Shown here: in pieces, positions 7,229 to 14,454 of the stretch
Layout: each line of letters opens with the position of its first letter
Numbering within the stretch: the first letter of the stretch is position 1
Source of the DNA: an uncultured Flavihumibacter sp.
GTDB lineage: Bacteria > Bacteroidota > Bacteroidia > Chitinophagales > Chitinophagaceae
Assembly (NCBI GenBank): GCA_946482545.1
Contig: CAMLRX010000111.1
Location: forward strand, 1 to 17,614
Length of the DNA: 17,614 nt
Direction of reading: 5' to 3'
Notes under the pieces: model-generated
The model's input: only the letters and a program-made list of their open reading frames with translations
What the model was told of the DNA's origin: nothing
Databases searched by the model: none
Program-made: the position numbers and the translations under genes

Positions 7229-7245
7229 ATGCGTTTTCAACGCAT
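7229..7245. promoter_or_regulatory. Inverted repeat ATGCGTT-ttc-AACGCAT upstream of the ROK kinase
   Basis: Two 7-bp perfect arms separated by 3 bp lie 14 bp before the kinase ATG, in the 70-bp gap after the transporter gene. The spacing would suit either an operator or a small RNA hairpin near the start codon. No T-tract follows that would make it a good terminator. Function is unknown. Confidence 0.3.
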
Positions 7246-7259
7246 TTTCAATTGTTCGT

Positions 7260-8231
7260 ATGAGTACAATCAACCCGCAACTGGGCATCGGGATAGATAT
7301 CGGGGGGACCACCACCAAATATGGCATCGTGAACCACCGCGGTGAAATATTATACAGAGGGGTGATCTCTTCGCGCAAACACGGTACACCCGAAGCTTTT
7401 ATTGATGAATTGTATGAGGCGCTGCTGCCCGCCATTGAAGAGGCCGGAGGCATCTCTGCATTCCGTGGTATCGGCATCGGTGCGCCCAACGGGAATTATT
7501 ACACCGGAACCATTGAAGATGCGCCCAACCTGGTGTGGAAAGGGAAAATACACATGGCCGACATTGTAACGAAGAAGTTCGCCTTACCCGCCGCACTCAC
7601 CAACGATGCCAACGCGGCAGCCGTAGGTGAAATGATGTATGGCGCCGCCAGGGGCATGAAGGATTTTATCATGATTACCCTCGGAACAGGCGTGGGAAGC
7701 GGTATTGTGGCCAATGGTCACCTGATCTACGGACACGACGGGTTCGCGGGAGAATTAGGGCATACCATCATCATACCCGGAGGACGCAAACATTGGGGGA
7801 CAGGAGCGCACGGTTCTTTGGAGGCGTATACCTCCGCCACCGGCGTTACGGTTACCGCAAGGGAGTTCCTGGAAAACCGTCCCGAAGAAGATAGTCTGCT
7901 CCGGGCCTATAAACCCGAAGAAATTGATGCCCGTCTCGTATACGAAGCCGCTGTTAAAGGAGATAAGATCGCCAACGACGTGTATGCTTTTACCGGCGAG
8001 ATATTGGGAAGAGCACTCGCCAATTTTGTGATGTTCTCCAGTCCCGAAGCAGTAATCCTGTTCGGTGGCCTCACCAAGGCCGGCGACCTGTTGCTGAAAC
8101 CGGTACGCAAATACATGGAAGAAGACCTGCTGCCCATCTTCCGCGATAAAGTAAAACTCATCATTTCCGAACTGAAAGAATCCGATGCTGCAGTGCTGGG
8201 CGCAAGCGCCCTTGTTTGGGAATTGAAATGA
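7260..8231 (+). CDS. ROK-family sugar kinase (probable glucokinase) lacking the zinc cysteines
   Basis: 323 residues. It phosphorylates a hexose, probably glucose, with ATP after import. The phosphate-binding motif GIDIGGTTTKYGIV is at 11-24, the catalytic aspartate is D116 in LTNDANAAAVGE, and the second phosphate loop is LGTGVGSGIV near 142-151. E165 and H168 in AGELGH are the family's substrate and metal positions. The next motif, normally CxCGxxGCLE, reads WGTGAHGSLE at 179-188, so all three zinc cysteines are replaced (by W, T and S). Length is otherwise typical for the family. Genomic pairing with the upstream hexose transporter supports a glucokinase role, although N-acetylglucosamine, mannose or fructose kinase cannot be excluded. 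Confidence 0.87.
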   Translation: MSTINPQLGIGIDIGGTTTKYGIVNHRGEILYRGVISSRKHGTPEAFIDELYEALLPAIEEAGGISAFRGIGIGAPNGNYYTGTIEDAPNLVWKGKIHMADIVTKKFALPAALTNDANAAAVGEMMYGAARGMKDFIMITLGTGVGSGIVANGHLIYGHDGFAGELGHTIIIPGGRKHWGTGAHGSLEAYTSATGVTVTAREFLENRPEEDSLLRAYKPEEIDARLVYEAAVKGDKIANDVYAFTGEILGRALANFVMFSSPEAVILFGGLTKAGDLLLKPVRKYMEEDLLPIFRDKVKLIISELKESDAAVLGASALVWELK

Positions 8232-8247
8232 TGAATCTGTATCTTCG
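8215..8247 (+). promoter_or_regulatory. Probable trpS promoter inside the end of the ROK gene
   Basis: TTTG at 8215-8218 and TATCTTCG at 8240-8247 (7 of 8 matches to TAnnTTTG) are separated by 21 bp, close to the Bacteroidota -33/-7 layout. Transcription would start at about 8250-8254, right at the trpS ATG, giving a leaderless or nearly leaderless mRNA. The prediction is by consensus only. Confidence 0.4.
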
Positions 8248-8253
8248 CGCCCT

Positions 8254-9252
8254 ATGCAGAAAGAGGTTGTACTGAGCGGTATCCGCTCCACGGGTTTCCT
8301 GCACCTGGGAAACTATTTTGGCGCCATGCGCAACTACGTGCGCATGCAGGATGATTTCGATTGTTATTTTTTTGTGGCCGACTGGCACGCACTGACCACG
8401 CATCCCGACACAAAGGAACTGCGCAACAGCGTACTGCGCGTACTCGCGGAAAACATCGCGTGCGGACTGGATCCGGAAAAAGCTTGTCTCTATGTGCAGA
8501 GCCATGTACCCGAAATCGCCGAACTCTATATGCTGCTGAACATGCTCGCTTACAAAGGCGAGCTGGAAAAAACCACTACTTTTAAAGATAAGGTGCGGTT
8601 GCAACCGCAGAACGTGAACGCGGGTTTGCTGACATATCCGGTATTGATGGCCGCAGATATCCTGGTGCACCGTGCTTTTAAAGTGCCCGTGGGCAAAGAT
8701 CAGGAGCAACACCTTGAAATGGCCCGTAACTTCGCCCAGCGCTTTAACCACCGCTACGGTGATGTTTTTCCTGAACCCGTTGCATTCAATTTCGGAGAAA
8801 GTCTGGTGAAAGTGCCTAGTCTGGATGGTGCTGGAAAAATGAGCAAAAGCGAAAACCAGATGGCCACGCTTTACCTGGCAGACGATGATGACCTGATCCG
8901 CAAAAAAGTGATGAAAGCAAAAAGCGACGGAGGTCCAACCGAACCGAACAGTGATAAGCCTGACTATATTGAGAACCTCTTCCAACTGATGCGCCTCGTT
9001 TCCAAAAAAGAAACAGTGGACCAGTTTGACGCGGATTACAACAACTGCACCATCCGGTACGGTGATATGAAAAAGCAGATGGCCGAAGATATGGTGGCTT
9101 TTATAGCGCCCATCAGGGAAAAGGCTGCGGCCATTTATGCCGATGAAAAATACCTCGCTGAGGTAATGCAAACAGGGGCGGAAAAAGCGCGTAAGAGCGC
9201 CGGGGCTACGCTGGCGCTGGTGAGGGAGAACATGGGTTTGAAATACTTCTGA
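8254..9252 (+). CDS. trpS: Tryptophanyl-tRNA synthetase
   Basis: 332-residue class I aminoacyl-tRNA synthetase that charges tRNA-Trp. The HIGH-type signature lies at about 13-20 (TGFLHLGN), within SGIRSTGFLHLGNYFGAM. The KMSKS loop is exact at 195-199 in DGAGKMSKSEN. PVLMAADILVHRA and VGKDQEQHLEMAR are the conserved tryptophan-pocket and dimer segments of the family. Length matches the bacterial form (about 330). The start gives MQKEVVLSGIR, which fits the usual few residues before the fold begins. It lies 22 bp after the ROK kinase and may have its own promoter within that gene's 3' end. Confidence 0.96.
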   Translation: MQKEVVLSGIRSTGFLHLGNYFGAMRNYVRMQDDFDCYFFVADWHALTTHPDTKELRNSVLRVLAENIACGLDPEKACLYVQSHVPEIAELYMLLNMLAYKGELEKTTTFKDKVRLQPQNVNAGLLTYPVLMAADILVHRAFKVPVGKDQEQHLEMARNFAQRFNHRYGDVFPEPVAFNFGESLVKVPSLDGAGKMSKSENQMATLYLADDDDLIRKKVMKAKSDGGPTEPNSDKPDYIENLFQLMRLVSKKETVDQFDADYNNCTIRYGDMKKQMAEDMVAFIAPIREKAAAIYADEKYLAEVMQTGAEKARKSAGATLALVRENMGLKYF

Positions 9253-9310
9253 TCCTTCCCACGCAACAACATATTATTTCTTATTTTGTGTCCCTCACAC
9301 CGTTACCATT

Positions 9311-9946
9311 ATGGCAAAGCTGAAAAAACCAAAACACATTGCAGTTGCAGGAAACATAGGCGCGGGCAAAACCACCCTCACCGAAATGCTGAGCAAGCAT
9401 TACAAATGGATCCCGCAGTTTGAAGATGTGGAACACAACCCGTACCTCAACGATTTTTACGAAGAAATGCCCCGCTGGAGTTTTAACCTCCAGATCTATT
9501 TCCTCAACAGCAGGCTGCGCCAGTTGCTCGATATCCAACGTGGAACGGAAACCATTATCCAGGACAGAACGATTTACGAAGACGCACACATTTTCGCCCC
9601 AAACCTCCACGAAATGGGGCTGATGAGCAAACGCGATTTCGACAACTACTTCCTTTTCTTTCAGAACCTCAAGTCAATGGTGCAACCGCCCGACCTGCTC
9701 ATTTACCTGCAGGCTTCGGTACCCACACTGGTGGCGCAGATACAGAAACGCGGCAGGGAATATGAAGAGAACATCCGTCTCGACTACCTCAAACGCCTGA
9801 ACGATTATTACAACAAATGGATCGAAGATTATAAAGAAGGTCCTTTGCTGGTGATAGATGTAGATAAGAACAAGTTCGCGGAAAGCGAAGAACACCTTGG
9901 CGAGATCATCAACCGCATCGACGGACAACTGTACGGCCTGTTCTAA
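9311..9946 (+). CDS. Deoxynucleoside kinase (dNK/dAK-dGK family)
   Basis: 211 residues. It phosphorylates deoxynucleosides to their 5'-monophosphates in salvage. The P-loop GNIGAGKTT is at 14-22. FEDVEHNPYLNDFYEE at about 37-52 contains the catalytic glutamate region, and D85-R86-T87 in IIQDRTIYEDAHIF is the family's DR[ST] motif. The arginine-rich lid is probably QKRGREYEENIRLDYL. Length is typical of the Bacillus dAK/dGK and Drosophila dNK group. Specificity (dA, dG or dC) is not clear from sequence. The gene complements the cytidine deaminase upstream in deoxynucleoside recycling. It lies 58 bp after trpS and converges with pckA. Confidence 0.9.
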   Translation: MAKLKKPKHIAVAGNIGAGKTTLTEMLSKHYKWIPQFEDVEHNPYLNDFYEEMPRWSFNLQIYFLNSRLRQLLDIQRGTETIIQDRTIYEDAHIFAPNLHEMGLMSKRDFDNYFLFFQNLKSMVQPPDLLIYLQASVPTLVAQIQKRGREYEENIRLDYLKRLNDYYNKWIEDYKEGPLLVIDVDKNKFAESEEHLGEIINRIDGQLYGLF

Positions 9947-9974
9947 AAAGAACTCCCCCGGGGAACCGAGGGAG
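9943..9974 (-). terminator. Rho-independent terminator of pckA
   Basis: Read on the minus strand, the stem arms CTCCCTCGG and CCGGGGGAG enclose a TTCC loop (plus-strand 9953-9974). That is nine pairs including one T-G wobble, followed at once by TTCTTTTT. It lies about 80 nt past the pckA stop. The plus strand has no T-tract after the hairpin, so it serves mainly pckA, though the structure abuts the stop of the convergent kinase gene. Confidence 0.8.
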
Positions 9975-10052
9975 CCTCAAAACAAAACATGCAAGCGACT
10001 GTGAAAGCAAAAAACTTCCGCAATCAATTTAAAACTACGGAATTAATTCTGA

Positions 10053-11657
10053 TTATATCTTAGGCCCGGCCATTAAAATTTCTTTTGAAACGCCCGCGGC
10101 ATATTTTTCAAAGTTTTTAACGAACTGCTGTGCCAGGTTACGCGCCTGCGCATCGTAGGCTTCAGCGCTGGCCCATGTTTGCTTAGGAATCAGTATGTTT
10201 TGCGGTACACCAGGACAACTTACCGGTACGGCTACCCCAAATACCGGATCAATGGTGAATGCGGTATCATCCAGTTTGCCTTCCAGCGCGGCGGTGATCA
10301 TTGCACGGGTATAAGACAACTTCATGCGTGATCCCGTTCCAAACGCGCCTCCGGTCCAGCCGGTATTGATCAGCCACACTTTTACTTTGTGCTCCTTCAT
10401 TTTCTCCCCGAGCATCTCCGCGTATTTACCCGGGTGCAAAGGAAGAAAGGGTGCACCGAAACATGCGCTGAAGGTAGACTTTGGCTCGGTGATGCCCGTT
10501 TCAGTACCCGCTACTTTAGCAGTATATCCGCTGATGAACTGGTACATGGCCTGTCCCGGAGACAATTTGGAAATAGGAGGAAGTACGCCATACGCATCGC
10601 AGGTCAGGAAGAAGATGTTCTTTGGCATACCACCAATGCTGGGTTCAAGCGCGTTGCTGATGTAATCCAGCGGATAGGAAACACGTGTATTCTCTGTAAT
10701 GGAACCATCGGCGAAATTGATGCGGTTAGTGCCTTCGAAAAAACGTACGTTCTCTACCAGTGCACCTGGCTTGATGGCATGAAATATTTCGGGTTCTTTC
10801 TCTTCAGAAAGATCGATGCACTTCGCATAGCATCCGCCTTCAAAGTTAAAAACGCCATCATTGGTCCAGCCGTGTTCATCGTCGCCGATCAGTTTTCTGT
10901 TTGGATCGGCGCTCAGTGTCGTTTTACCTGTGCCACTCAGTCCGAAGAAGATGGCGGTATCGCCAGCTTCCCCCATGTTCGCGGAGCAGTGCATGCTCAG
11001 TACTTTTTGCTCCAGCGGAAGAATATAGTTGAGAATGGTAAAGATACCTTTCTTGGTTTCGCCGGTATAGCCTGTTCCTGCGATCAGGATCATTTTATGA
11101 CGGAAGCTCACTACTGCAGCGTTCTCCTGGCGCGTACCGCATTTTACGGGATCGAGTTTCAGTCCCGGCGCGGAAATAATGTGCCAGTCGGGCCGGAAGG
11201 TTTCCAGTTCCTCTTCTTCGGGGCGAAGGAACATGTTGTGTGCAAACAGGTTGATCCAGGGCTTTTCGTTTACCACGCGGATGTTAAGGCGGTAACGGGG
11301 ATCGGCACAGGCGTAGCAATCGCGTACCCACATTTCAGGCAAGCGGTTCATGTAAGCCATGATGGAATCGAAGATGCGGTCGAAATACAGCGGCTCCAGG
11401 GGGATATTGAAGTCGTTCCAGTCTACTGTTTTAGCAGTAAGTTCATCTTTTACAATGAATTTGTCTTTGGGGGAACGGCCGGTGAATTTCCCGGTTTTGA
11501 TCACCAGCGCACCGGTATCGTTCAATTCACCTTCTCCGAGCCGGAGTGTGTCCTGAACCAGTTCTTCCGGGCTGAGCTGGTAGTGAATGTTGTCTGAAAA
11601 ACGCAATCCCAACTGCGTTAATTTCTCCGCAGGGATTGTAAAGGTTGGTACTGACAT
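10053..11657 (-). CDS. pckA: Phosphoenolpyruvate carboxykinase (ATP)
   Basis: 534 residues, the normal length. It converts oxaloacetate and ATP to phosphoenolpyruvate, CO2 and ADP, the first committed step of gluconeogenesis. R61 in GRSPKDKF is the substrate-binding arginine segment. The P-loop GLSGTGKTTLSADPNR has K245. The following LIGDDEHGW carries metal-binding D259 and D260. NTGWTGGAFGTGSRM near the C-terminus and IPLEPLYFDRIF are also typical of the family. The ATP-type P-loop distinguishes it from GTP-dependent PEPCK. The gene is monocistronic, with its own promoter and terminator. Being opposite in direction to the sugar-import genes fits a separate control by carbon source, which is inference. 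Confidence 0.97.
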   Translation of the reverse strand: MSVPTFTIPAEKLTQLGLRFSDNIHYQLSPEELVQDTLRLGEGELNDTGALVIKTGKFTGRSPKDKFIVKDELTAKTVDWNDFNIPLEPLYFDRIFDSIMAYMNRLPEMWVRDCYACADPRYRLNIRVVNEKPWINLFAHNMFLRPEEEELETFRPDWHIISAPGLKLDPVKCGTRQENAAVVSFRHKMILIAGTGYTGETKKGIFTILNYILPLEQKVLSMHCSANMGEAGDTAIFFGLSGTGKTTLSADPNRKLIGDDEHGWTNDGVFNFEGGCYAKCIDLSEEKEPEIFHAIKPGALVENVRFFEGTNRINFADGSITENTRVSYPLDYISNALEPSIGGMPKNIFFLTCDAYGVLPPISKLSPGQAMYQFISGYTAKVAGTETGITEPKSTFSACFGAPFLPLHPGKYAEMLGEKMKEHKVKVWLINTGWTGGAFGTGSRMKLSYTRAMITAALEGKLDDTAFTIDPVFGVAVPVSCPGVPQNILIPKQTWASAEAYDAQARNLAQQFVKNFEKYAAGVSKEILMAGPKI

Positions 11658-11680
11658 GAAGCAATCGCATTTGTTTGTTA

Positions 11681-11711
11681 CAAAACTAAATATTAAAATT
11701 TATCTAATCAA
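11681..11711 (-). promoter_or_regulatory. pckA promoter (-33 TTG, -7 TAGTTTTG)
   Basis: On the minus strand TAGTTTTG (11688-11681) matches the Bacteroidota -7 consensus TAnnTTTG at every fixed base. TTG lies at 11711-11709, with a 20-bp AT-rich spacer. Transcription would start near 11674, giving a leader of about 17 nt before the ATG at 11657. This is the best-formed promoter in the window. Confidence 0.6.
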
Positions 11712-12036
11712 GTGGTGTTTAAAATGGGTTTTGTTTATTTTAAATAGTTTTAATGCCTTTATTTTTGAATATTCTCTAGAACAAGAGCTTTGCTGATGAT
11801 TTTGGAAATGAAACCGGTTTCCATTGAATGCCTGCTAAATCTGCCGCACTACTTAAATAAATCTACTTACCCCTGTGCAGCGTTTTAATGGAAATTCTAC
11901 CAACCAATCTGTTTAATACACCAATCCCGTTTGCGACATCCGGATAAATGGTTTGCCATTTTCAAACTAATCCACCATCTGCCATTCAAAATCCATCATC
12001 CAAAATCCCTATCTTGCCACCTTCAAAAGCTACGAT
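11712..12036. other. Gene-free intergenic region between divergent pckA and pepP
   Basis: No convincing gene is seen here. The pckA-proximal 60 bp are very AT-rich. A perfect 12-bp palindrome, GAAACCGGTTTC, lies at 11810-11821 inside a longer imperfect symmetry with flanking GGAAA and TTTCC. CAAAATCC occurs at 11987-11994 and again at 12001-12008 in a C/A-rich stretch. TATCTTGC at 12010-12017 loosely resembles a -7 element for pepP but lacks a -33 partner. The palindrome could be an operator; that is inference. Confidence 0.5.
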
Positions 12037-13329
12037 ATGAAATACCTCCCTTTAGATCCGGCTATATTTATTCAGAACAGGAAGCGCTTTGTAAAAAGAA
12101 TTGAAAAGAACGCCATCGCGATCTTCAACAGTAATGATGAATTACCCACCAATGCCGACGCACAACATACTTTCAAACAGAATTCAGACCTTTTCTGGCT
12201 CTCCGGCATCACCCAGGAAGATTCAATGGTGATTCTTTATCCTGATAATCCTGATCCCAAATACAGGGAAGTACTGGTATTGGTGCGCCCGAATGAACTG
12301 AAAGAGAAATGGGATGGGAAAAGGCTCCGCACCAATGAAGCCACCGCTATATCAGGTATCACTACCATCGTTTGGCTGGATGCGCTTGAAGCATTGCTGA
12401 TTGGCTGGATACACCTCGCTGATAAAATTTACCTCAATACCAACGAACACGACCGCAAATCCACCATTGTTCCGGTACGCGATTACCGTTTCATCGAAGA
12501 TATGAAACGCAAATACCCGTTGCACCAATACCTGCGCAGCGCACCGATCCTGCGCGATCTCCGGGCCATTAAAAGCAAGGAAGAAGTGGTGGTGATGCAG
12601 AAAGCGATTGATATTACCGAGCATACGTTCAGAAGACTGCTGCAATTCATCCGTCCCGGTGTGATGGAATACGAAATTGAAGCCGAAATATGGCACTCCT
12701 TCCTCACGCAACGCGCCACCCGACCGGCTTACAACAGCATCATTGCCAGCGGCGACCGCGCACGCATCCTGCATTATGTGTTCAATAACCAGGAATGTAA
12801 GGATGGCGAAATGGTGCTGATGGACTTTGGCGCGGAATACGGCGGCTATTGTGCTGACCTTACCCGTACAGTGCCAGTGAATGGTAAGTTTTCAAAACGA
12901 CAGAAAGAAGTGTACAACGCGTGTCTTCACCTGCACGACTATGCGAAAAGTATCCTGGTGCCCGGCATCTCCGTACTCGCCTACCAGGACAAGGTAGGAG
13001 AGGAGGCTACGAAAGTTTTCCAGAAGATCGGTTTGCTTACTAAGCAAGATGTGAAGAATGAAGACCCCAATAACAGGGCCTACCGCAAATACCTTTACCA
13101 CGGCATCTCCCACCACCTCGGCATTGATGTACACGATGTTGGTACGAAAACCGATCCCATTACCGAAGGCATGGTGTTTACCATTGAACCCGGTATTTAT
13201 ATTGAGGAAGAACAAATGGGTGTGCGTTTGGAGAACAACGTCTGGATCACCAAAAAAGGCAATGTTGACCTGATGAAGAATATTCCCATTAAAGCCGAAG
13301 AAATTGAGGCATTGATGAAGAAGAAATAA
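12037..13329 (+). CDS. pepP: Xaa-Pro aminopeptidase P (M24 metallopeptidase)
   Basis: 430 residues. It removes the N-terminal residue from peptides whose second residue is proline, probably in the cytoplasm, as no signal peptide is visible. The N-terminal creatinase-like domain (about 1-170) contains FWLSGITQEDSMVILYP. The C-terminal pita-bread domain has all five metal ligands: D263 and D274 in MDFGAEYGGYCADLTRT, H359 in HGISHHLGIDVHD, E384 in FTIEPGIY and E399 in VRLENN. H366 is the second conserved histidine. Length and ligand spacing match E. coli PepP. The start gives MKYLPLDPAIFIQNRKR, the usual PepP opening. It is followed 27 bp later by pssA, so they may share a transcript. Confidence 0.94.
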   Translation: MKYLPLDPAIFIQNRKRFVKRIEKNAIAIFNSNDELPTNADAQHTFKQNSDLFWLSGITQEDSMVILYPDNPDPKYREVLVLVRPNELKEKWDGKRLRTNEATAISGITTIVWLDALEALLIGWIHLADKIYLNTNEHDRKSTIVPVRDYRFIEDMKRKYPLHQYLRSAPILRDLRAIKSKEEVVVMQKAIDITEHTFRRLLQFIRPGVMEYEIEAEIWHSFLTQRATRPAYNSIIASGDRARILHYVFNNQECKDGEMVLMDFGAEYGGYCADLTRTVPVNGKFSKRQKEVYNACLHLHDYAKSILVPGISVLAYQDKVGEEATKVFQKIGLLTKQDVKNEDPNNRAYRKYLYHGISHHLGIDVHDVGTKTDPITEGMVFTIEPGIYIEEEQMGVRLENNVWITKKGNVDLMKNIPIKAEEIEALMKKK

Positions 13330-13356
13330 TTCAGCATTCAAATCAGCACAAACAAC

Positions 13357-14124
13357 ATGAAACAAATCCCGAATATATTCACCCTGCTCAACCTGGTTTT
13401 CGGCTGCGTGGCCATCATCTGTATCCTGCAACCCGGGGAGAACCTCGCTTCTTTGTATGATGGCACGAGTGTAATCATCAATCTGCCGGAAAAAATATGG
13501 TGGGGAAGTGTGTTCATCGGCATCGCGGCGGTGATCGATTTCCTGGATGGATTCGTGGCCAGGTTGTTCAAAGCCGAATCTGAAATGGGCAAACAACTGG
13601 ATTCGCTGGCCGACGTGGTAAGTTTTGGCGTGGCCCCGGGGATGATCCTGTACCAGATGCTGCGCATGACTTTCCTCCGGGAAGTGGACGGTATTGACGT
13701 GAGTGTTGCCTGGTTGCTGCCCGCGCTGCTGGTGCCTGCCGCCGCCGCTTACCGGCTGGCCCGGTTCAACATCGATCCTTCGCAGTCTTATGGGTTCAAA
13801 GGGTGCCCCGCGCCTGCGGCGGGACTGGTGATCGCCTCCTTTCCCCTGATCTTGTTGTATAATCCGTATGGGATCAACGAGATATTGTTGAACAAATGGG
13901 TACTGTACGCCGTGTGTATCCTCGTTTCCTGGCTGATGGTCTCCAAACTGCCGCTCATGGCAATGAAGTTCAGGGACTACAGTTGGAAGAACAATGCATC
14001 AAAATATCTTTTGGTCCTGATCGCGGCCGTAGCAGGCGTTTTCCTCAGTTGGCTGGCGGTACCGTTCGTATTTATCGCCTACATTGTCTTATCTTTGGCC
14101 TCTTTTAAAACAACCAACAAATAA
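13357..14124 (+). CDS. pssA: CDP-diacylglycerol--serine O-phosphatidyltransferase
   Basis: 255-residue integral membrane enzyme that makes phosphatidylserine, the precursor of phosphatidylethanolamine, from CDP-diacylglycerol and serine. The CDP-alcohol phosphotransferase motif is complete: D64-G65-x2-A68-R69-x8-G78-x3-D82-x3-D86. The N-terminus MKQIPNIFTLLNLVFGCVA is the first membrane helix, and several further hydrophobic segments follow. LARFNIDPSQSYGFKGCPAP after the motif is typical of the bacterial type II PssA found in Bacteroidota and Bacillus, rather than of the phospholipase-D-like E. coli enzyme. No phosphatidylserine decarboxylase is in the window. It is 7 bp from purS, so cotranscription is likely. 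Confidence 0.93.
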   Translation: MKQIPNIFTLLNLVFGCVAIICILQPGENLASLYDGTSVIINLPEKIWWGSVFIGIAAVIDFLDGFVARLFKAESEMGKQLDSLADVVSFGVAPGMILYQMLRMTFLREVDGIDVSVAWLLPALLVPAAAAYRLARFNIDPSQSYGFKGCPAPAAGLVIASFPLILLYNPYGINEILLNKWVLYAVCILVSWLMVSKLPLMAMKFRDYSWKNNASKYLLVLIAAVAGVFLSWLAVPFVFIAYIVLSLASFKTTNK

Positions 14125-14131
14125 CAGGATC

Positions 14132-14377
14132 ATGACCTACACAGTTCAGGTAAAAGTGATGCCGCTGAAAGAATTGCTGGACCCCCAGGGAAAAGCCGTA
14201 ATGGGCGGATTGGAAAACCTCGGTATTAAAGAAGTGGCTGATGTACGGATCGGCAAGAACATTACCCTTCAGATTGAAGCGGCCGATGAAGCTGCTGCGA
14301 AAGCCATTGCTGAAACCGCAGCTAAGAAGCTGCTGGCCAACCAGGTGATGGAGTACTTCGAGATATCGGTTAATTAA
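14132..14377 (+). CDS. purS: Phosphoribosylformylglycinamidine synthase subunit PurS
   Basis: 81 residues, the usual PurS length. PurS is the small subunit that, with PurL and PurQ, converts FGAR to FGAM in de novo purine synthesis. It bridges the glutaminase and synthetase subunits. The sequence MTYTVQVKVMPLKELLDPQG shows the characteristic opening with D-PQG, and GGLENLGIKEVADVRIGK is the family's core. The open frame reaches back to 14084 into pssA, but the ATG at 14132 matches the family start and lies 7 bp after pssA. PurL and PurQ are not in the window, so the gene is separated from its partners. A hairpin terminator follows. Confidence 0.92.
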   Translation: MTYTVQVKVMPLKELLDPQGKAVMGGLENLGIKEVADVRIGKNITLQIEAADEAAAKAIAETAAKKLLANQVMEYFEISVN

Positions 14378-14393
14378 GGATAAAAATACTGAG

Positions 14394-14436
14394 ATGTTGA
14401 ATGCCAGGGTGCTACAGCCAGGGTATTCAACATTTT
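14394..14436 (+). terminator. Hairpin terminator after purS
   Basis: The arms 14394-14405 (ATGTTGAATGCC) and 14422-14433 (GGTATTCAACAT) form a 12-bp stem with one G-T pair and a 16-nt loop that can fold further. A short TTTT tract ends it. It begins 16 bp after the purS stop. It covers the ATG at 14401 that would otherwise be taken as the rsmI start. Confidence 0.6.
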
Positions 14437-14454
14437 CCGTTTAAACCAAACACA

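Noticed and set aside
8161..9171. A 336-codon open frame antisense to trpS
   Set aside because: It is a shadow of trpS, running across the kinase-trpS boundary, with no plausible fold or start context.
2984..9946. Cytidine deaminase and deoxynucleoside kinase as parts of a nucleotide-based phage defence system
   Set aside because: Both match ordinary salvage enzymes with normal lengths and active sites, lie about 6 kb apart among housekeeping genes, and have no defence-type partners nearby.
10389..11597. A 402-codon open frame antisense to pckA
   Set aside because: It lies entirely opposite a well-recognised gene with intact motifs, shows no family features and has no promoter or start context of its own. 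Long antisense frames are common opposite conserved genes of moderate GC content.
11587..11796. A 69-codon open frame running from the pckA 5' end into the intergenic region
   Set aside because: It overlaps the pckA start and promoter on the opposite strand, and its AT-rich tail gives low-complexity sequence without features.
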